Source of the DNA: Cotesia glomerata | Lineage: Eukaryota > Arthropoda > Insecta > Hymenoptera > Braconidae | Direction: 5' to 3' | DNA: 64,000 bases | NCBI RefSeq assembly: GCF_020080835.1 | Contig: NC_058158.1 | Coordinates: 2,356,001 to 2,420,000, forward strand | The notes under the pieces: model-generated | What the model was told of the DNA's origin: nothing | Seen by the model: the letters and a program-made list of their open reading frames with translations, nothing else | Databases searched by the model: none | Program-made: the position numbers and the translations under genes | Shown: positions 44,801 to 56,167 of the stretch, in pieces | How positions within the stretch are numbered: position 1 is the first letter of the stretch | Layout: the number at the start of each line of letters is the position of its first letter

Positions 44801-46707
44801 GAAAATCTGATTTTTAGTTTTTTTTTACTTCATCTAATCCATGACTGATAGTATAATTCGAGAAATACTGCAAACGTCTGATTTTCTCGTAAGACTCTGA
44901 ACAAATACTAACATTTAAAAATTTTATTTTTTCAAAAATTTGTCCGGTAAAGTATAATTTAAACCTCACTATAAGATAAATAAGGACCTTAACTATTACA
45001 AAAAAATTAAATTTACTCATAATCTAATATTTTTTATTTTACATTGGCGGCGAAAGGACCTCCTTAAATGCACATTGTAATAATTTGTCTGTCTCTTTTT
45101 CTGATTCTGATGAATTTTATACTTTATATTTTAATAGTTCTCTTATAACTTTTCTCTTATTCACCTTATAAACTTTGTTGTATAATGCCGATAGGCGTAT
45201 GGTGTATATAAATAAATAAATAAATAAATAAATAAAATAAATTTTTCTATTAGTGTAAAAGAAGAAATAAAACTAACACTTACTTGAGGTGGATATAAAT
45301 CAAGAGTACACTCAATACAAGCACTGAGACCTGGTAAAATAACCCTAGCATTGCCTTTGAATCCTTCTGTACCACCATCAACCAGAGGAATCACTGAAGA
45401 ATGATCCAGTTCATTGTCTTCGTAGTTCAAGAGCGATATGATCATTCCGTTGATCCACCTCCGGGCCACGATTGAGTCCAGCCCGCAGACAACAATGTGA
45501 AACTGCCGGTAGAAAGACTCGTCTTTGTCTTGGATCTTGCAGCAGTGAGGAGTCACAGAGCATCCTGGAACTCGCTCGTTGATAAACTTGGCAGCTACTT
45601 CGGCTTTTGAGGAACCCAGGTCTTTGTGGCGGAACAAAAATTGTCTGTAAAAAATTAAATGATAGATTTATTGAACTTCTAGCTGTTAAAAGTTAGCTGA
45701 TATTTTTAATTTTGTTTTATTTATTAAATTAGAACTAAAAAATATTTTTATGAAAATTAATTTAGCAGATATTTAATAATTTTAAGAATTTTTTTAATAA
45801 ATAAATTATGGCGAAAAAAAAGTAGAAAAAAAAATTGACATTTTTAAGAAAAAATTTCAAAAATTAAAAAACGCAATTTTTTTTAAATAATTTTTTGGAA
45901 AAAATCTATTTGTTAAAAAAAAATTTAAAAATTTCATAATATTTTTAAAACATTGCACTTATAATTTTTGAAGTTTTTTTACAAATTAAAAAATTTTTTT
46001 TTAATAAAAAAAAAATGACATTAAAGTTAGCAGTCACTTAACAATTTTTTAATTTTATTTATCAAAAAAATATGATAATAAAATTAGCAGATATTTAATA
46101 ATTTTTAGAATTTTTTTTAACAAATAAATTATGGTAAAAAATATTAAAAAAATTGACATGTAGAAATTTAAAAAAATTAAAAACGCAATTTTTTAAAAAT
46201 GATTTTTTAGAATTAATTCAATTGTTAAATAAAATTAAAAATTAATCAAGTGACAGCTAACTTTAATGTCATCAAAAAAATTTGTTCTAAAAAATTATTT
46301 TTAAAAAATTGCATTTTTTATTTTTTTAAATTTCTAAATGTTAATTTTTTTTTGCTATGAAATTATTGAAATTATTAAATTAATTAATTTTCATAAAAAA
46401 AAAAAATATAAAAATTTTTAAATGTCAGCTAATTTTATTTTCATCAGGTCGAGGCTTACCTGTTGAGGTTCGAGAGCTCGATGGTGTCCATGTCGATGAC
46501 GTCTATCTTCCTGAATCCCATCAGAGCTAAGTTCTTCAAGAGTTCACAGCCCAATCCACCAGCACCGATTACCAGGACCTTGCAATTCTCCATGAGGAAT
46601 TCCAGTGTGTCGGGCGACGGCTCGAAATCGGGCCGGCAAAAGGGCCCAGATCTCTCGAGGATTTTTCGCAAATGACTCCAGCGGCGGTGAGTGTGGTCTG
46701 GATTCAT
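38843..46707 (-). CDS. UBA3: NEDD8-activating enzyme E1 catalytic subunit UBA3
   Basis: With APPBP1/NAE1 it adenylates NEDD8, carries it as a thioester and passes it to UBC12 for cullin neddylation. Exons 46707-46460, 45644-45284, 39987-39658 and 39229-38843 give 1326 nt (441 residues; human 463). Residues 46-53 (VIGAGGLG) bind ATP. ARRWINGM (about 143-150) holds the arginines of the adenylation site. The catalytic cysteine is Cys192 in ACIECTL. RGVTYRLVQGVVKNIIPAVASTNA follows, and the last exon is the ubiquitin-fold domain that docks the E2. Intron 2 (about 5.3 kb) holds retrotransposon pieces, a palindromic element and an assembly gap. A second, broken copy of exons 1-2 lies inverted at 739-2158. 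Confidence 0.96.
39360..39406 (+). mobile_element. Helitron-like 3' end in UBA3 intron 3
   Basis: CGTGCGAAGCCGGGGCAAAC followed by TGCTAG|T matches the usual end of arthropod Helitrons (short GC hairpin then CTAG). The 5' end was not found, so it is a truncated copy. Confidence 0.55.
40180..41404 (+). mobile_element. Decayed non-LTR retrotransposon fragments (reverse transcriptase 3' part)
   Basis: Two pieces of the C-terminal end of a jockey/CR1-type ORF2 in UBA3 intron 2. The first (about 40180-40455) reads LACFLYKLFSSGEPNFL and DIRRSERLASKYNNVSFSF. The second (about 40600-41160) reads IIDNTLSWENQVVSVCIRAM and LVTTLIFPIFDYCCAAYTNI, then breaks by stops. It ends in TAGGATCAAATAAATTTT and TCTA repeats at 41388-41404. 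Inactive; opposite strand to UBA3. Confidence 0.8.
41640..41912 (+). mobile_element. Second retroelement 3' remnant
   Basis: GGCCTTAAAAGGCTGTTAGG with (AATA)n at about 41751-41775 is a LINE-like tail. Just beyond it, about 41812-41911 is open as DVINSISIEAFKSKAFEFFY and then DLEFRDIVTKDCIHST, resembling the end of another reverse-transcriptase ORF. Confidence 0.5.
42446..42960. mobile_element. 515-bp palindromic MITE
   Basis: Begins CCGAACAAAACAGTTTCACT and ends with its near-complement GTGAAACTGTTTTTGTTCGG; the two halves match almost along their whole length (CGCGCCAAGTCCACGTTCAT with its complement). A sister copy is at 54252-54773. The DNA left of each copy (about 42160-42445 and 54165-54251) is also related, so the full mobile unit may be larger. 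Confidence 0.85.
43246..43501 (+). CDS. Unidentified open frame inside UBA3 intron 2
   Basis: After a TTTTTTAG acceptor-like site the plus strand is open as LIASFSSKSTGLIEAPDVLN, later NLRHNRLLKTFLSNKNYIIN and DIEDFFNGILQSFISRLKEV. The gap interrupts it at 43502; the same frame resumes at about 44155 and ends in TAA at about 44214. GC content is higher than in the flanks. It could be the last exon of a nested gene or a transposon relic. The family is not recognised. A second copy is in the left arm (about 3242-3530, minus). Confidence 0.35.
43502..43601. other. Assembly gap, 100 N
   Basis: Exactly 100 N. The sequence to its right (43602-44155) repeats the sequence to its left (about 42976-43501). 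Confidence 0.99.
43602..44155. repeat. Low-quality direct duplicate of the gap's left flank
   Basis: Repeats about 42976-43501 in direct orientation but with many one- to four-base insertions (for example GATGGATGAC for GATGATGAC and CCCCCGGATG for CCCCCGATG). The pattern is that of an uncorrected long-read copy left beside a gap, not of divergence. Confidence 0.85.
45030..45240 (+). mobile_element. Retroelement 3' tail in UBA3 intron 2
   Basis: TTTGTTGTATAATGCCGATA, then GGCGTATGGTGTATATAAAT and seven AAAT units. It lies just beyond UBA3 exon 2 and is mirrored in the left arm at about 2205-2290. Confidence 0.55.
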
Positions 46708-47489
46708 TTTTATTATTTGGTTTATCTACTTACTTGGATTATTTAAAGTTACTATTGTATCAGACTAGATTTATAAAAATATTATGAAACTTTGGTGGAA
46801 AATTTCTTGTCAAACTGGTTAGTGCTGATTTGCGCGCTCTCATGCAAGAAACAAAAGTCTTTTTAGAGGTTAGGATTCATGGCGGAAAAGATGGAATTGT
46901 GTTCAGTCGCGTTAGGTGAAAAAGGATTTTTTATTATCGGCAAGTGTTTTTATTTCATTTTTAATATTTTTAAAATTTGCACAGTATTTTGTTTGTTCTA
47001 TTTTTTTAAATCTGTCAATAAGGTAAAAGCCCCAATTATTGACGGGGGTCTAAATATTGACACCCTAAATTATTTTTAAATATATTTAATTATCTGTAAT
47101 AAGAATAACGATCAAATAAATTTTTGTTAAATTCTAATTAATTAAAAAATTGAAAAAAATCACTTTCAATTCAAAATATTAAATATTAATTATTAAAAAA
47201 AAATAAAGTTAGCACCAATTCATTAAATCAGCTTACGAGCGTCTATTTTCTTAACAACTTTGGTTAGAAAAGCATTTTTTTTAACTGCCGAGTTTAAATT
47301 AATTTTTTCATGTAATTATATGATCTATTTTTTTTTTAATTAACAATATATAAAATATTTATAAACTTAAATAATCGAAATTAATTGTATGCTTTATGAT
47401 ATTTAAATAATGGGAGTCAATAACTAGTTCATAATTTTTATGGTGAATCCCATATTGACAGCCAGTCGACAGCGCTATGACGCCTTTTT

Positions 47490-48122
47490 TACACGCTTTT
47501 TTTTTACACGCTTTATATTAGCTTCACTTGTATGTCAGTTTGTTTGTTTGTCAGTTTGTCAGTATGTCAGTAACTCTCCGTGGGTAATCTGCGCGCCTGC
47601 GGCCTTCCTTGGTTCTGGTAGCCGTTTCTCAGGCTCGCTCTCCGAAATCGAACTCTGATTCCCCGTATTTATAATATTTATAAATAATTATTTTTTTTAT
47701 TAGCTTCACTTGTATGTCAGTATGTCAGTATGTCAGTATGTAACTCTCCGTGGGTAATTTGCGCGCCTGAATATTTTTGATAATCAACAAATAATAGTTT
47801 AAAAAAAGTAAAAAATCACGCTTTTATAAATAAACCAAACTAAAAAGTAAAAAATAAATAATAGTTTAAAAAAAGTAAAAACACGCTTTTTATAGAAAAC
47901 CAAACTAAAAAATAGAAAATAAATTTAAATTAAGAATAGTGTTAAAAATTTCAATAAATATAAATTAATAATAGTGTAAATAAAAAAAATGTATTTTATT
48001 TTAAAAAAAGCGTGGGGTGCTTTTTAAGATATTATCAAAATGATAATCACTCTATTCATATCTGTCAATAAAATATTTATAACTATTGACACCATGCACC
48101 TCACGCTTTTTTTAAAATAAAA
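47490..48122. repeat. Dispersed snap-back repeat with AAGCGTG motifs
   Basis: Same family as 9199-9935: CACGCTTTATATTAGCTTCA, GTATGTCAG repeats, two CTCTCCGTGGGTAAT modules, then paired CACGCTTTT/AAAAGCGTG motifs. It ends near CACCTCACGCTTTTTTTAAA. Confidence 0.8.
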
Positions 48123-48137
48123 CTAGAATTTGAATTT

Positions 48138-48155
48138 GCGCGCGCAAGCGCGCGC
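48138..48155. repeat. GC palindrome
   Basis: GCGCGCGCAAGCGCGCGC: two 8-base alternating GC arms around AA, unique in this AT-rich window. It may form a cruciform or Z-DNA. Confidence 0.9.
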
Positions 48156-48311
48156 CTGACTGTAGCATTTCCGTGCACACCTTGAACCTTAAATTCAACC
48201 AATAGCTAGATTACATGCTCATCCGGCATGTTTTGATGGCGGCAATTTAAAAATTTCAGGCACTTTTAGTGCTTGGCTTTATTATGGCATTTATCATTTA
48301 AAAATTTAAAT

Positions 48312-48478
48312 TATCTGCGTCATCGGGATCTGCGTTAAAGATTTTCTGTGTAATCGGTTATCTGAGTAATAAGTAATCTGTGTAATAGAAAATCTGTTTA
48401 ATCACAATCTGCGTAATCGGGATATGTGTCAAAGGGATCTGGGTAATAGCGCCATCTGTGTAATCGGAATCTGGGTAA
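48312..48478. repeat. Degenerate minisatellite, ATCTGYGTAATCGG-like unit
   Basis: About ten imperfect units of 14-18 bases, such as ATCTGCGTCATCGGG, ATCTGCGTAATCGGG and ATCTGTGTAATCGGA. Located about 250 bp upstream of the NSUN2 start. Confidence 0.8.
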
Positions 48479-48667
48479 AAGAGGCCGTCCCAGCATAACA
48501 TATAACTTTACATGAAGATCAGGCTGAATATGAAAAACGTATATTTATAAAAATTAATATGTAGTCATCTAGGGAGCGCCACTGACAACATAAAAAAATA
48601 AAAAAATTCTGAACTGTCTTTCGGATTTCTGCATCGAAACCAAAACACTTGTTGGGCCCGCCAAAAC

Positions 48668-48673
48668 CACGTG
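48668..48673 (+). promoter_or_regulatory. CACGTG E-box upstream of NSUN2
   Basis: Perfect palindromic E-box 57 bases before the ATG at 48725. PA2G4 has the same site 73 bases before its ATG. Confidence 0.5.
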
Positions 48674-48724
48674 TATTATCTGGATTTGGATATAAAGTTT
48701 TAAATTAAAGATCAAAAATTAATA

Positions 48725-51586
48725 ATGGGTCGGTCGAGAAGAAATAAACCTAAAAAGAATTTTGCTGAAAAAAGACGAGAAAAAAAAGAAGTAAGTATTC
48801 TATGTAATTGTTATTTTGATAACAATTAGTTGGTTATGTTTGGTAGCGGTGTCTAAAAACTGTTTTATGTTTATTTAGAACTCAGGACAATTCAAAAAAT
48901 CACTGGGCCGTTACAATGATATAGTCAGAGAAAACAAAGATTTTGAGACTTATTATAAAGCTCAGAAAGTTATTCCTGATGATCAATGGGATGCGTTCAT
49001 AACAACAATAAGGGAAAACTTGCCATCAGCTTTCCGTATTACCGGGTCTCAAACCGAAGCAAAAGCGTTGCTGAAAATCATCAAAGGAGATTTTTTCGAA
49101 GAAATTCTGAATAATAAGTTGGAGGGTGAGAAAGAAGTGGCCAACGAAACAGAAAAAATGCGACCAAAGTCATTGCCATTTTATCCGAATGAACTGGCTT
49201 GGCAGCTACAGCTTACCCGTAAAGACATCAGACGCTCGGAAGCGTACTTCAAGTTGCACAATTTTTTGATTGCTGAAACCAGCAGCGGGAATATCAGCAG
49301 GCAAGAAGTTGTCAGCATGATTCCTCCATTGGTTCTGGATGTCAAGCCGCATCATAAAGTTCTGGACATGTGTGCCGCGCCGGGGTCTAAAACTGCGCAA
49401 TTAATTGAAATGATTCACGCGGATGAGGGTGTTGTACCAAAAGGATTCGTTATTGCCAATGACGTTGATAACAATCGTTGCTACATGCTTGTACACCAGG
49501 CCAAACGATTGAACAGTCCTAGTATTCTCATTACCAATCAGGACTCGTCTATTATGCCTAATTATAAAATCACCAACCCAGATGGTACTCAAGGAATTTT
49601 GAAATTCGACAGGATACTCGCTGATGTTCCTTGCAGTGGAGACGGGACTCTGAGGAAGAATCCAGACATCTGGACCAAGTGGTCACCAGCCAACGGGAAC
49701 AATTTGCATGGAATTCAGTACAGAATCGTGAAACGAGGACTTGAGATGCTGGCAGTCGGAGGCAAACTGGTTTACTCGACTTGTTCATTGAATCCGGTGG
49801 AAAATGAAGCTGTTTTGCATCGTATTCTCGCAGAGACTGGTGACTCTGTCCAGCTAGTCGACGGCAGAGATTTAGTACCTGGACTTAAATGCAATCCTGG
49901 GGTCAGTACTTGGTTGCTGGGTTCGAAAGACGTTAAGTTCTACAAGTCTTGGGAGGAAGTACCTGAAACCTGGCACACGCAAATCAGACCTAAAATGTTT
50001 CCTCCTAATCCTGAGGATGCTCCCAAATTTCATCTCGAGAGGTGTATGAGAATATTACCTCATCATCAGGATACTGGTGGATTTTTTGTCGCATTGCTGC
50101 AAAAGGTTAAACCGCTACCTTGGGAAAGTGAATCGGCTACGCAGGGATCGAATCAAGATAAAGAGAAGAATGGAGATGAGATTCCTAAAGAAAGTATGGA
50201 TGTAGAGGATGAAAAAGAAGATGACAAGAATGACAATAATAAACGTAATCTGCAAGATAACAAAACTGCTCAACCTGAAAGGAAAAAGAAGAGAATTTAT
50301 GGATACCGTGAAGATCCTTTTGTTTTCTTTAAGGACGATAAAGAAGATGTTTGGGGGTCTATCAAGTAATTTTTTTATTTTTAATGTTTTTATTATTATT
50401 TATTATCATTATTATTATTATTCAACATTATTCAAAGATCGGTGATTTTACTTATTAAAGAGCATTTATTATTTTAAGCCAACTTACCCAATCCGATTCG
50501 ATGGTAGACTATTCAATTTTTATTTATTAATTATTTCACCACAATATTGTCAGTATAAGCACTCATACCATCTTTGGGTGCAGACATAATAATTAAAAAT
50601 TTTTATTTTTGATTTTAAGACAGATTGTGTAAAGATGTAATTGTCCTGGTCTGAGCGGTCCGAATTATTTTTTCGGTTACCAAATTATTATTATTATTAT
50701 TTTCCATATTTAATGAATGTTTTTTTTTCTAGGAAATTTTACGATATTTCAGATGAATTAGACCCCCGTTGCTTGTACGTTAGGTGTCATGAGGGTAAAA
50801 AGAAAAATATTTACTTCACTTCTCCAGAAATCAGAGATATTATTTTATTAAATGAACATCACATCAAAATGATTAATACGGGAGTTAAAACATTCGTCCG
50901 ATGTGATAACAGAAACATGAAGTGTGCTTTCCGAATGGCCCAGGAAGGCTTGCCGAGTGTTCTCAAGTTTATAAGCGACAATCGTAAAGTAAAAATTGGT
51001 AAGGAGGATTTGGTAATGCTTTTGCAAAATAATAACCCGAAAAAGCCTCCAGAAATTGAACTGCTGAGTAAAGAAACTCAAGAACGACTTAAGACAGTTG
51101 GTAAGAAGTATTTTTATTTTATATCTCTCAAATATACGGTTTTTAATAATTTTATTTAATTAATTTACTTTGTTCTTTAGACGCTGGTAGTTGTGTACTG
51201 ATGTACGAAGAAGAAAACTCTCCAGATCCATTGAGATTAAATCTTGTTGGATGGAAAGGAACAATTTCATTGAGAGCCTACGTTCCTATTAGCGACACAA
51301 TACATTACTTACGCCTGCTTGGAGCTGATTGTTCAAAATATGGTAATTATAATTTTTATTTTATTATATAAAATTTATATTTTTGATAATTGGTATATAA
51401 TTAATTTTCTTTTTATAAATTGCAGAGGTAAATAAGTTTGAGCAAAACAGAATTGCTAATAAGGCTAATGAAAATGACGATTCGTCAGTGAAAGCTGACG
51501 CTGACGAAGGCGAAGCTGATAATAATGACTTGGCTACTGAGGAAGATTCAGGTGCCATAGACGAACAGATGGAAGAGGTAGCTTAA
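48725..51586 (+). CDS. NSUN2: RNA cytosine-C5 methyltransferase NSUN2
   Basis: Transfers methyl from SAM to C5 of cytosine in tRNAs (variable-loop positions and others) and some mRNAs; nuclear/nucleolar. Exons 48725-48790, 48879-50365, 50733-51100, 51181-51342 and 51426-51586 give 2244 nt (747 residues; human 767). The basic start MGRSRRNKPKKNFAEKRREK resembles the family. The SAM loop VLDMCAAPGSK is at about 183-193. The release cysteine is Cys274 in PCSGDGT (motif IV) and the nucleophile Cys324 in YSTCSLNP (motif VI), both intact. An acidic/Lys-rich linker and the PUA-like C-terminal part follow. The C-terminus is acidic. It is divergent from UBA3 and convergent with CEP104. Confidence 0.97.
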
Positions 51587-52153
51587 ATGTATATTTAAAG
51601 TTATTGTGGTGAGCTGAGTAATTTTATATTTTTTTCACGTGTCTTTAATTTAAGGTCGTGTATAAAATAAATCCATTTTAAAATTCATTAAATGTTTATT
51701 CTATTTATTAATTTAAAACAATAATAGTGAAAACTGATTTTATTAATCATTCAGTCATTCGCAATCTTAAGCAAATAAAAATAACTAAACTGCTTCGGCC
51801 GGATATCGAGGTATTTTTATTATTGTTCATATTATTTTAATTTTATTTGGCAATTTTATTTTCTATTATTAATTTTCATTATTGCTAAGCAGTAATGGAA
51901 ATATTAAGCGTATCTAAAAATGAAGTTTATTTAAAATGTGCAATGATTCATCCCAATGGACATAAAATTTTTTTATCATTTTTCTTACATAAGTATATAC
52001 TTTTACACTTTTTTAAATAATTTCGGATATTGACTAATTTCATCACTAAAGGACGGGCTTGACTATCAAAAACATTAATATACATATATAAGTATATAAA
52101 TATGAAAAACATTATTCCAAGAGTAACAAATATATAAACTGTAAATGAAAACG

Positions 52154-52187
<34 letters not shown>

Positions 52188-52259
52188 AAAAATCAACCGA
52201 GAATTAAGTTCTCTGGTAAACTCATACAATTCACAAAAGTGAATTGTATCGAATTAATG
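51587..52259. other. Convergent 3' region NSUN2-CEP104
   Basis: Contains AAAATAAATCC at about 51665 (likely NSUN2 poly(A) signal region) and a long A run at about 52153-52182. No gene seen. Confidence 0.6.
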
Positions 52260-55200
52260 TTAGTAATCTCTCCCGGTTGGCGAGGTTATTTTTCCACTCA
52301 AATTTTGTGACTTTGACGGCGATTTTGTGCCTAAAAAAATTATTTATATTATAAATAACTAATTTAAAATAAAATTTAAGACTATATTAAAAAATAATCA
52401 TAAAATATATACATGTTTTGTTGCTTTTATTCCTTGGGTTATTTGGACATGGGTTCTCTCCCATCAAATGATCTTTCCATTTATTTTTATTCACCAAAAT
52501 CCTACATAGTGGACATCGCTCGTATCCCTCAACTGGTCCTATAAAATAATTAATTTAATTAGTAACTTATTTGTTTTTTAGACATCTATAAGTACGTACT
52601 CGTGCACGAGTCATCTTTCGAATGCTCCGAAAAAGATTTTTCGACAATAGCTTGTTTGCAAGTATCGCACTTTACGTAATCGTTTCTTTGGTCACATTCG
52701 CTCAACAAGTGAGAATTTAGATGCGATATTTCAACCACTTGTTTACACAATTCACATCGTGTCAGCATTGGACAAGTGCGCCAGTAATGTATATTTAGGC
52801 CTTCTTCAGAATATCCTTGGCCTTTTGATAGACAAAATATGCAACATCTAAAAATTTTTTTTTTTTTTAATATAATACAAAGCTAAATTTTTTAAATGTA
52901 AAATATTTATTAATTTTAATGCTCATTACTTATCGCCTTTGTGATCGGTGCTGTTATCCGACGGTGACGTGACACTTGTTGAGCTTTCTGTACTAATTTG
53001 TACTGGGCTTGCACGAGACGGTGATTTTGTTGAATTAGTAACATTATTATCGATGGACTTGGTACATGTTGGAGTAGTTGTTGATTTTTGCGTCGATTCC
53101 ATTTCTTTTTTCCTCTAAAAATATCAATTAGTTTGTCAGCAAGTAATGAAATTATAAAATAAAAGGTTACAAATTTTTTTTCAAATTTATTTTGATTTTT
53201 TTTTTGTATGATATTTTATAATAGTAGTTCATGCTTTTTATTACGCGTATTACTTGATTATTATCAATTATCTTTATAATTTCTATTAAAATTATTAAAA
53301 ATAATCAGCACAAATTATAGCGACCCAGATTTTTAGATTTTAATTTTAACTTTTTTCTTATGTAAAAAAAGCGGACGGCCAAAGACTAAATAATATAAGG
53401 TTGCATGCTAATCTTATAATAGATGGGAAACTACAGTGAAAAAATAGTATATTACACATCTAGGGCAGTAAAATAAGAAATGTCTCAGATCACATGTAAT
53501 TGTTATCCGAGGCGAAGCCGAGGTCAATAAACATGTGATCTGAGGCTTTCTTATTTACTGCCCGTGGTGTGTATACTATTTTTCTCCTCGACGGAGGCGG
53601 AAAGCGGCATTTTCGTTTAGCGCAGTGGGAGGAAAATTGACGCTTTCTGCCCGGAAGTGAGAATAGTATATTACACACCTAGGGAAGTAAAGTAAGAAAT
53701 GTCTCAGATCACATGTAATTGTTGGCCGAGGCGAAGCCGAGGTCAACAAACATGTGATCTGAGGCTTTCTTATTTACTTCCCGTGGAGTGTATACTATTT
53801 TTTTGTCCGACGAAGGCGGAAAGCGGCAACTTAGTTTAGCGCAGCGGGACGAAAGTTGTCACTTTCCGCCCGGAGGGCAAAAAAAGATATTTGACAGCTT
53901 GCAATTACACACGCCAGGCAGCGCAAGAATAACTTTTTCTCACCTCCGGGCGGAAAGCGTCAACTTTCGTCGCGCTGCGCTAAACGGAAATGCCGCTTTC
54001 CGCCTCCGTCGAGGAGAAAAATAGTATACACACCACAGGCAGTAAATAAGAAAGCCTCAGATCACATGTTTATTGACCTCGGCTTCGCCTCGGACAAAAA
54101 TTACATGTGATCTGAGACATTTCTTACTTTACTTCCCTAGGTGTGTAATATACTATTACATGAACTATAGCTTAAAGGGGATAGTTTGCCACCGGAAATG
54201 TATTAAATTAAAATTGTCAATTTTTATTATAATTACAAAAAATACTGAAATCCGAACAAAATAAAGTTTCACTGTAAAAAAATCGCGCCAAGTCCACGTT
54301 CATAAGACTATTAAGAAAAAAAAATTTTATTTCTTTACAAAAAGATATAAAATAAAAAATTAAAAAATCCAAGTAACCGATATGGTTGTATATGATTTTC
54401 GGAAATTAAAAAAAATTTTGTTGTAAATTTAAAAATTTAAAGAAACAATTTTGGAACGTACTTGGTGTGTGTCATTGTGTACTTCAATTTTTTTTTAAAG
54501 TCCTAGTAGATAGATTTTAGGAATTTCATAAAAAGTGAAATATTTCGTAACCACGCACACTAAATACGTTCCAAAATTGTTTCTTTTAATTTTTAAATTT
54601 ACAACAAAATTTTTTTTAATTTCTGAAAATCATATACAACCATATCGGTTACTTGGATTTTTTAATTTTTAATTTTATATCTTTTTGTAAAGAAATAAAA
54701 TTTTTTTTTCTTAATAGTCTTATGAACGTGGACTTGGCGCGATTTTTTTACAGTGAAATTTTATTTTGTTCGGATAAGTTTATACCTGAAGATCTATCCG
54801 ATCAAATTCGTGGTACAACTGACGATACAATAAATTTCTTCTCGTAATATCGTCATCAGGCGGAAGTTGTTTGCGAACTAACCTGGGATTTACTTTATAA
54901 ACGAGGACTAAAATTCTTTCAGAAACTTTTCTTACAGCTTCTGCTGGATGAAGTAATCCGGAAGAACCAAGGTCGGATAATGTGCGACACGTTAACCCAC
55001 TGCAACAATTACAATGTCTTCTCAGAAAACAAGCATACTAGTTTTAACAACTAATTAATTTTTCGAGGCAATGTTAAATTTTTAAATCTAAGTTGGTAAT
55101 TATTCTACTTAACTTTTTAAATTTAACATTCCTCAAATATCTAAGTGCTATTTAGTATGAAAAATAGTAAATGATTTAAATATAAATACTAAAATTAAAG

Positions 55201-56124
55201 TTAATGAATTTCTAATCACCTCTGCTTGTCTGTAGAAATACCATGATTGAGAATTAACTGCTCTACCATTTCTAAACGACTTAATGCTAATCTTTGATGT
55301 GTACTACTCAGTATCGGGCGGCTTAAATGGACTGGAATAATATGAAGCTCTCGGACGCACTGGCAATCAGCCATACTCAAGATTGTATGTACTGCCATGT
55401 TATGAATTCGCGGTGTTGTGTCGCCGGACTTTGTTAACAATTCAGGAAGCAATCTATCTACACTACGAGCTATCTCTGTTGAAGAAACTCTAAAAATAAA
55501 TGAAAAATAATTTTAGTTAGCTACTAAATAATTAATAACTACAGAGATAAATCGGGCTACCTATTGGTGGCAAACTCAGAGAAAAAAATTCTTATTAATT
55601 GTGCAGCTAGGCTATATACACTGAACACTTTGTCTCTGAGAGCGCGATGCAACAGTAAAATAGCAGCTCTCGCAGTCTTATTCGCCGAATGCTTTGAAAC
55701 TTCAGGGTCGAATTTTTTTAACTCTTCTTTCAGCATCATAAGTCCTTCTTCTTTGTCCATAAATTGTTTGGAGTAAAATTTTTCCACCACCTCCATTCCA
55801 AAGACAGTTATTGGTAAAGCAGCTTGTTTCTTCTCTCGATCATTTAATTTTGAATTTACTTTTACTTCACTTTCCAAGTGACATTCCCGGGTGAATTCAT
55901 TTGTATGAGAACTGTAATTATTTATTTAATAAATTTAAATTTACAAATATTTAAGTTATCATTAAACTTACTGTCGAAGAGCTGGAATAGTTCGCTCTTC
56001 ATAAGCTTCATAACTAGATCGCAAAGAAGGACCCGCTGATTTAGTCTTTCGTCTCAATGATCCAGTATTTCTATTAATTTGTCTTTCTAACACACCATTC
56101 GGTGGACTATCAGTAATTTCTACA

Positions 56125-56167
<43 letters not shown>

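Larger units (their letters stand above)
46708..48724. other. Divergent intergenic region UBA3-NSUN2
   Basis: Holds the UBA3 upstream region, the dispersed repeat near 47020-47300, the snap-back repeat (47490-48122), a GC palindrome, a degenerate minisatellite and the NSUN2 promoter. No further gene seen. Confidence 0.6.

Noticed and set aside
49206..49788. Minus-strand frames opposite NSUN2
   Set aside because: Shadows of the long NSUN2 exon; no homology or splice context.
53490..54024. Two open frames of 62 and 78 residues with arginine-rich ends
   Set aside because: Both run through the GC-rich foldback modules on opposite strands and mirror each other.
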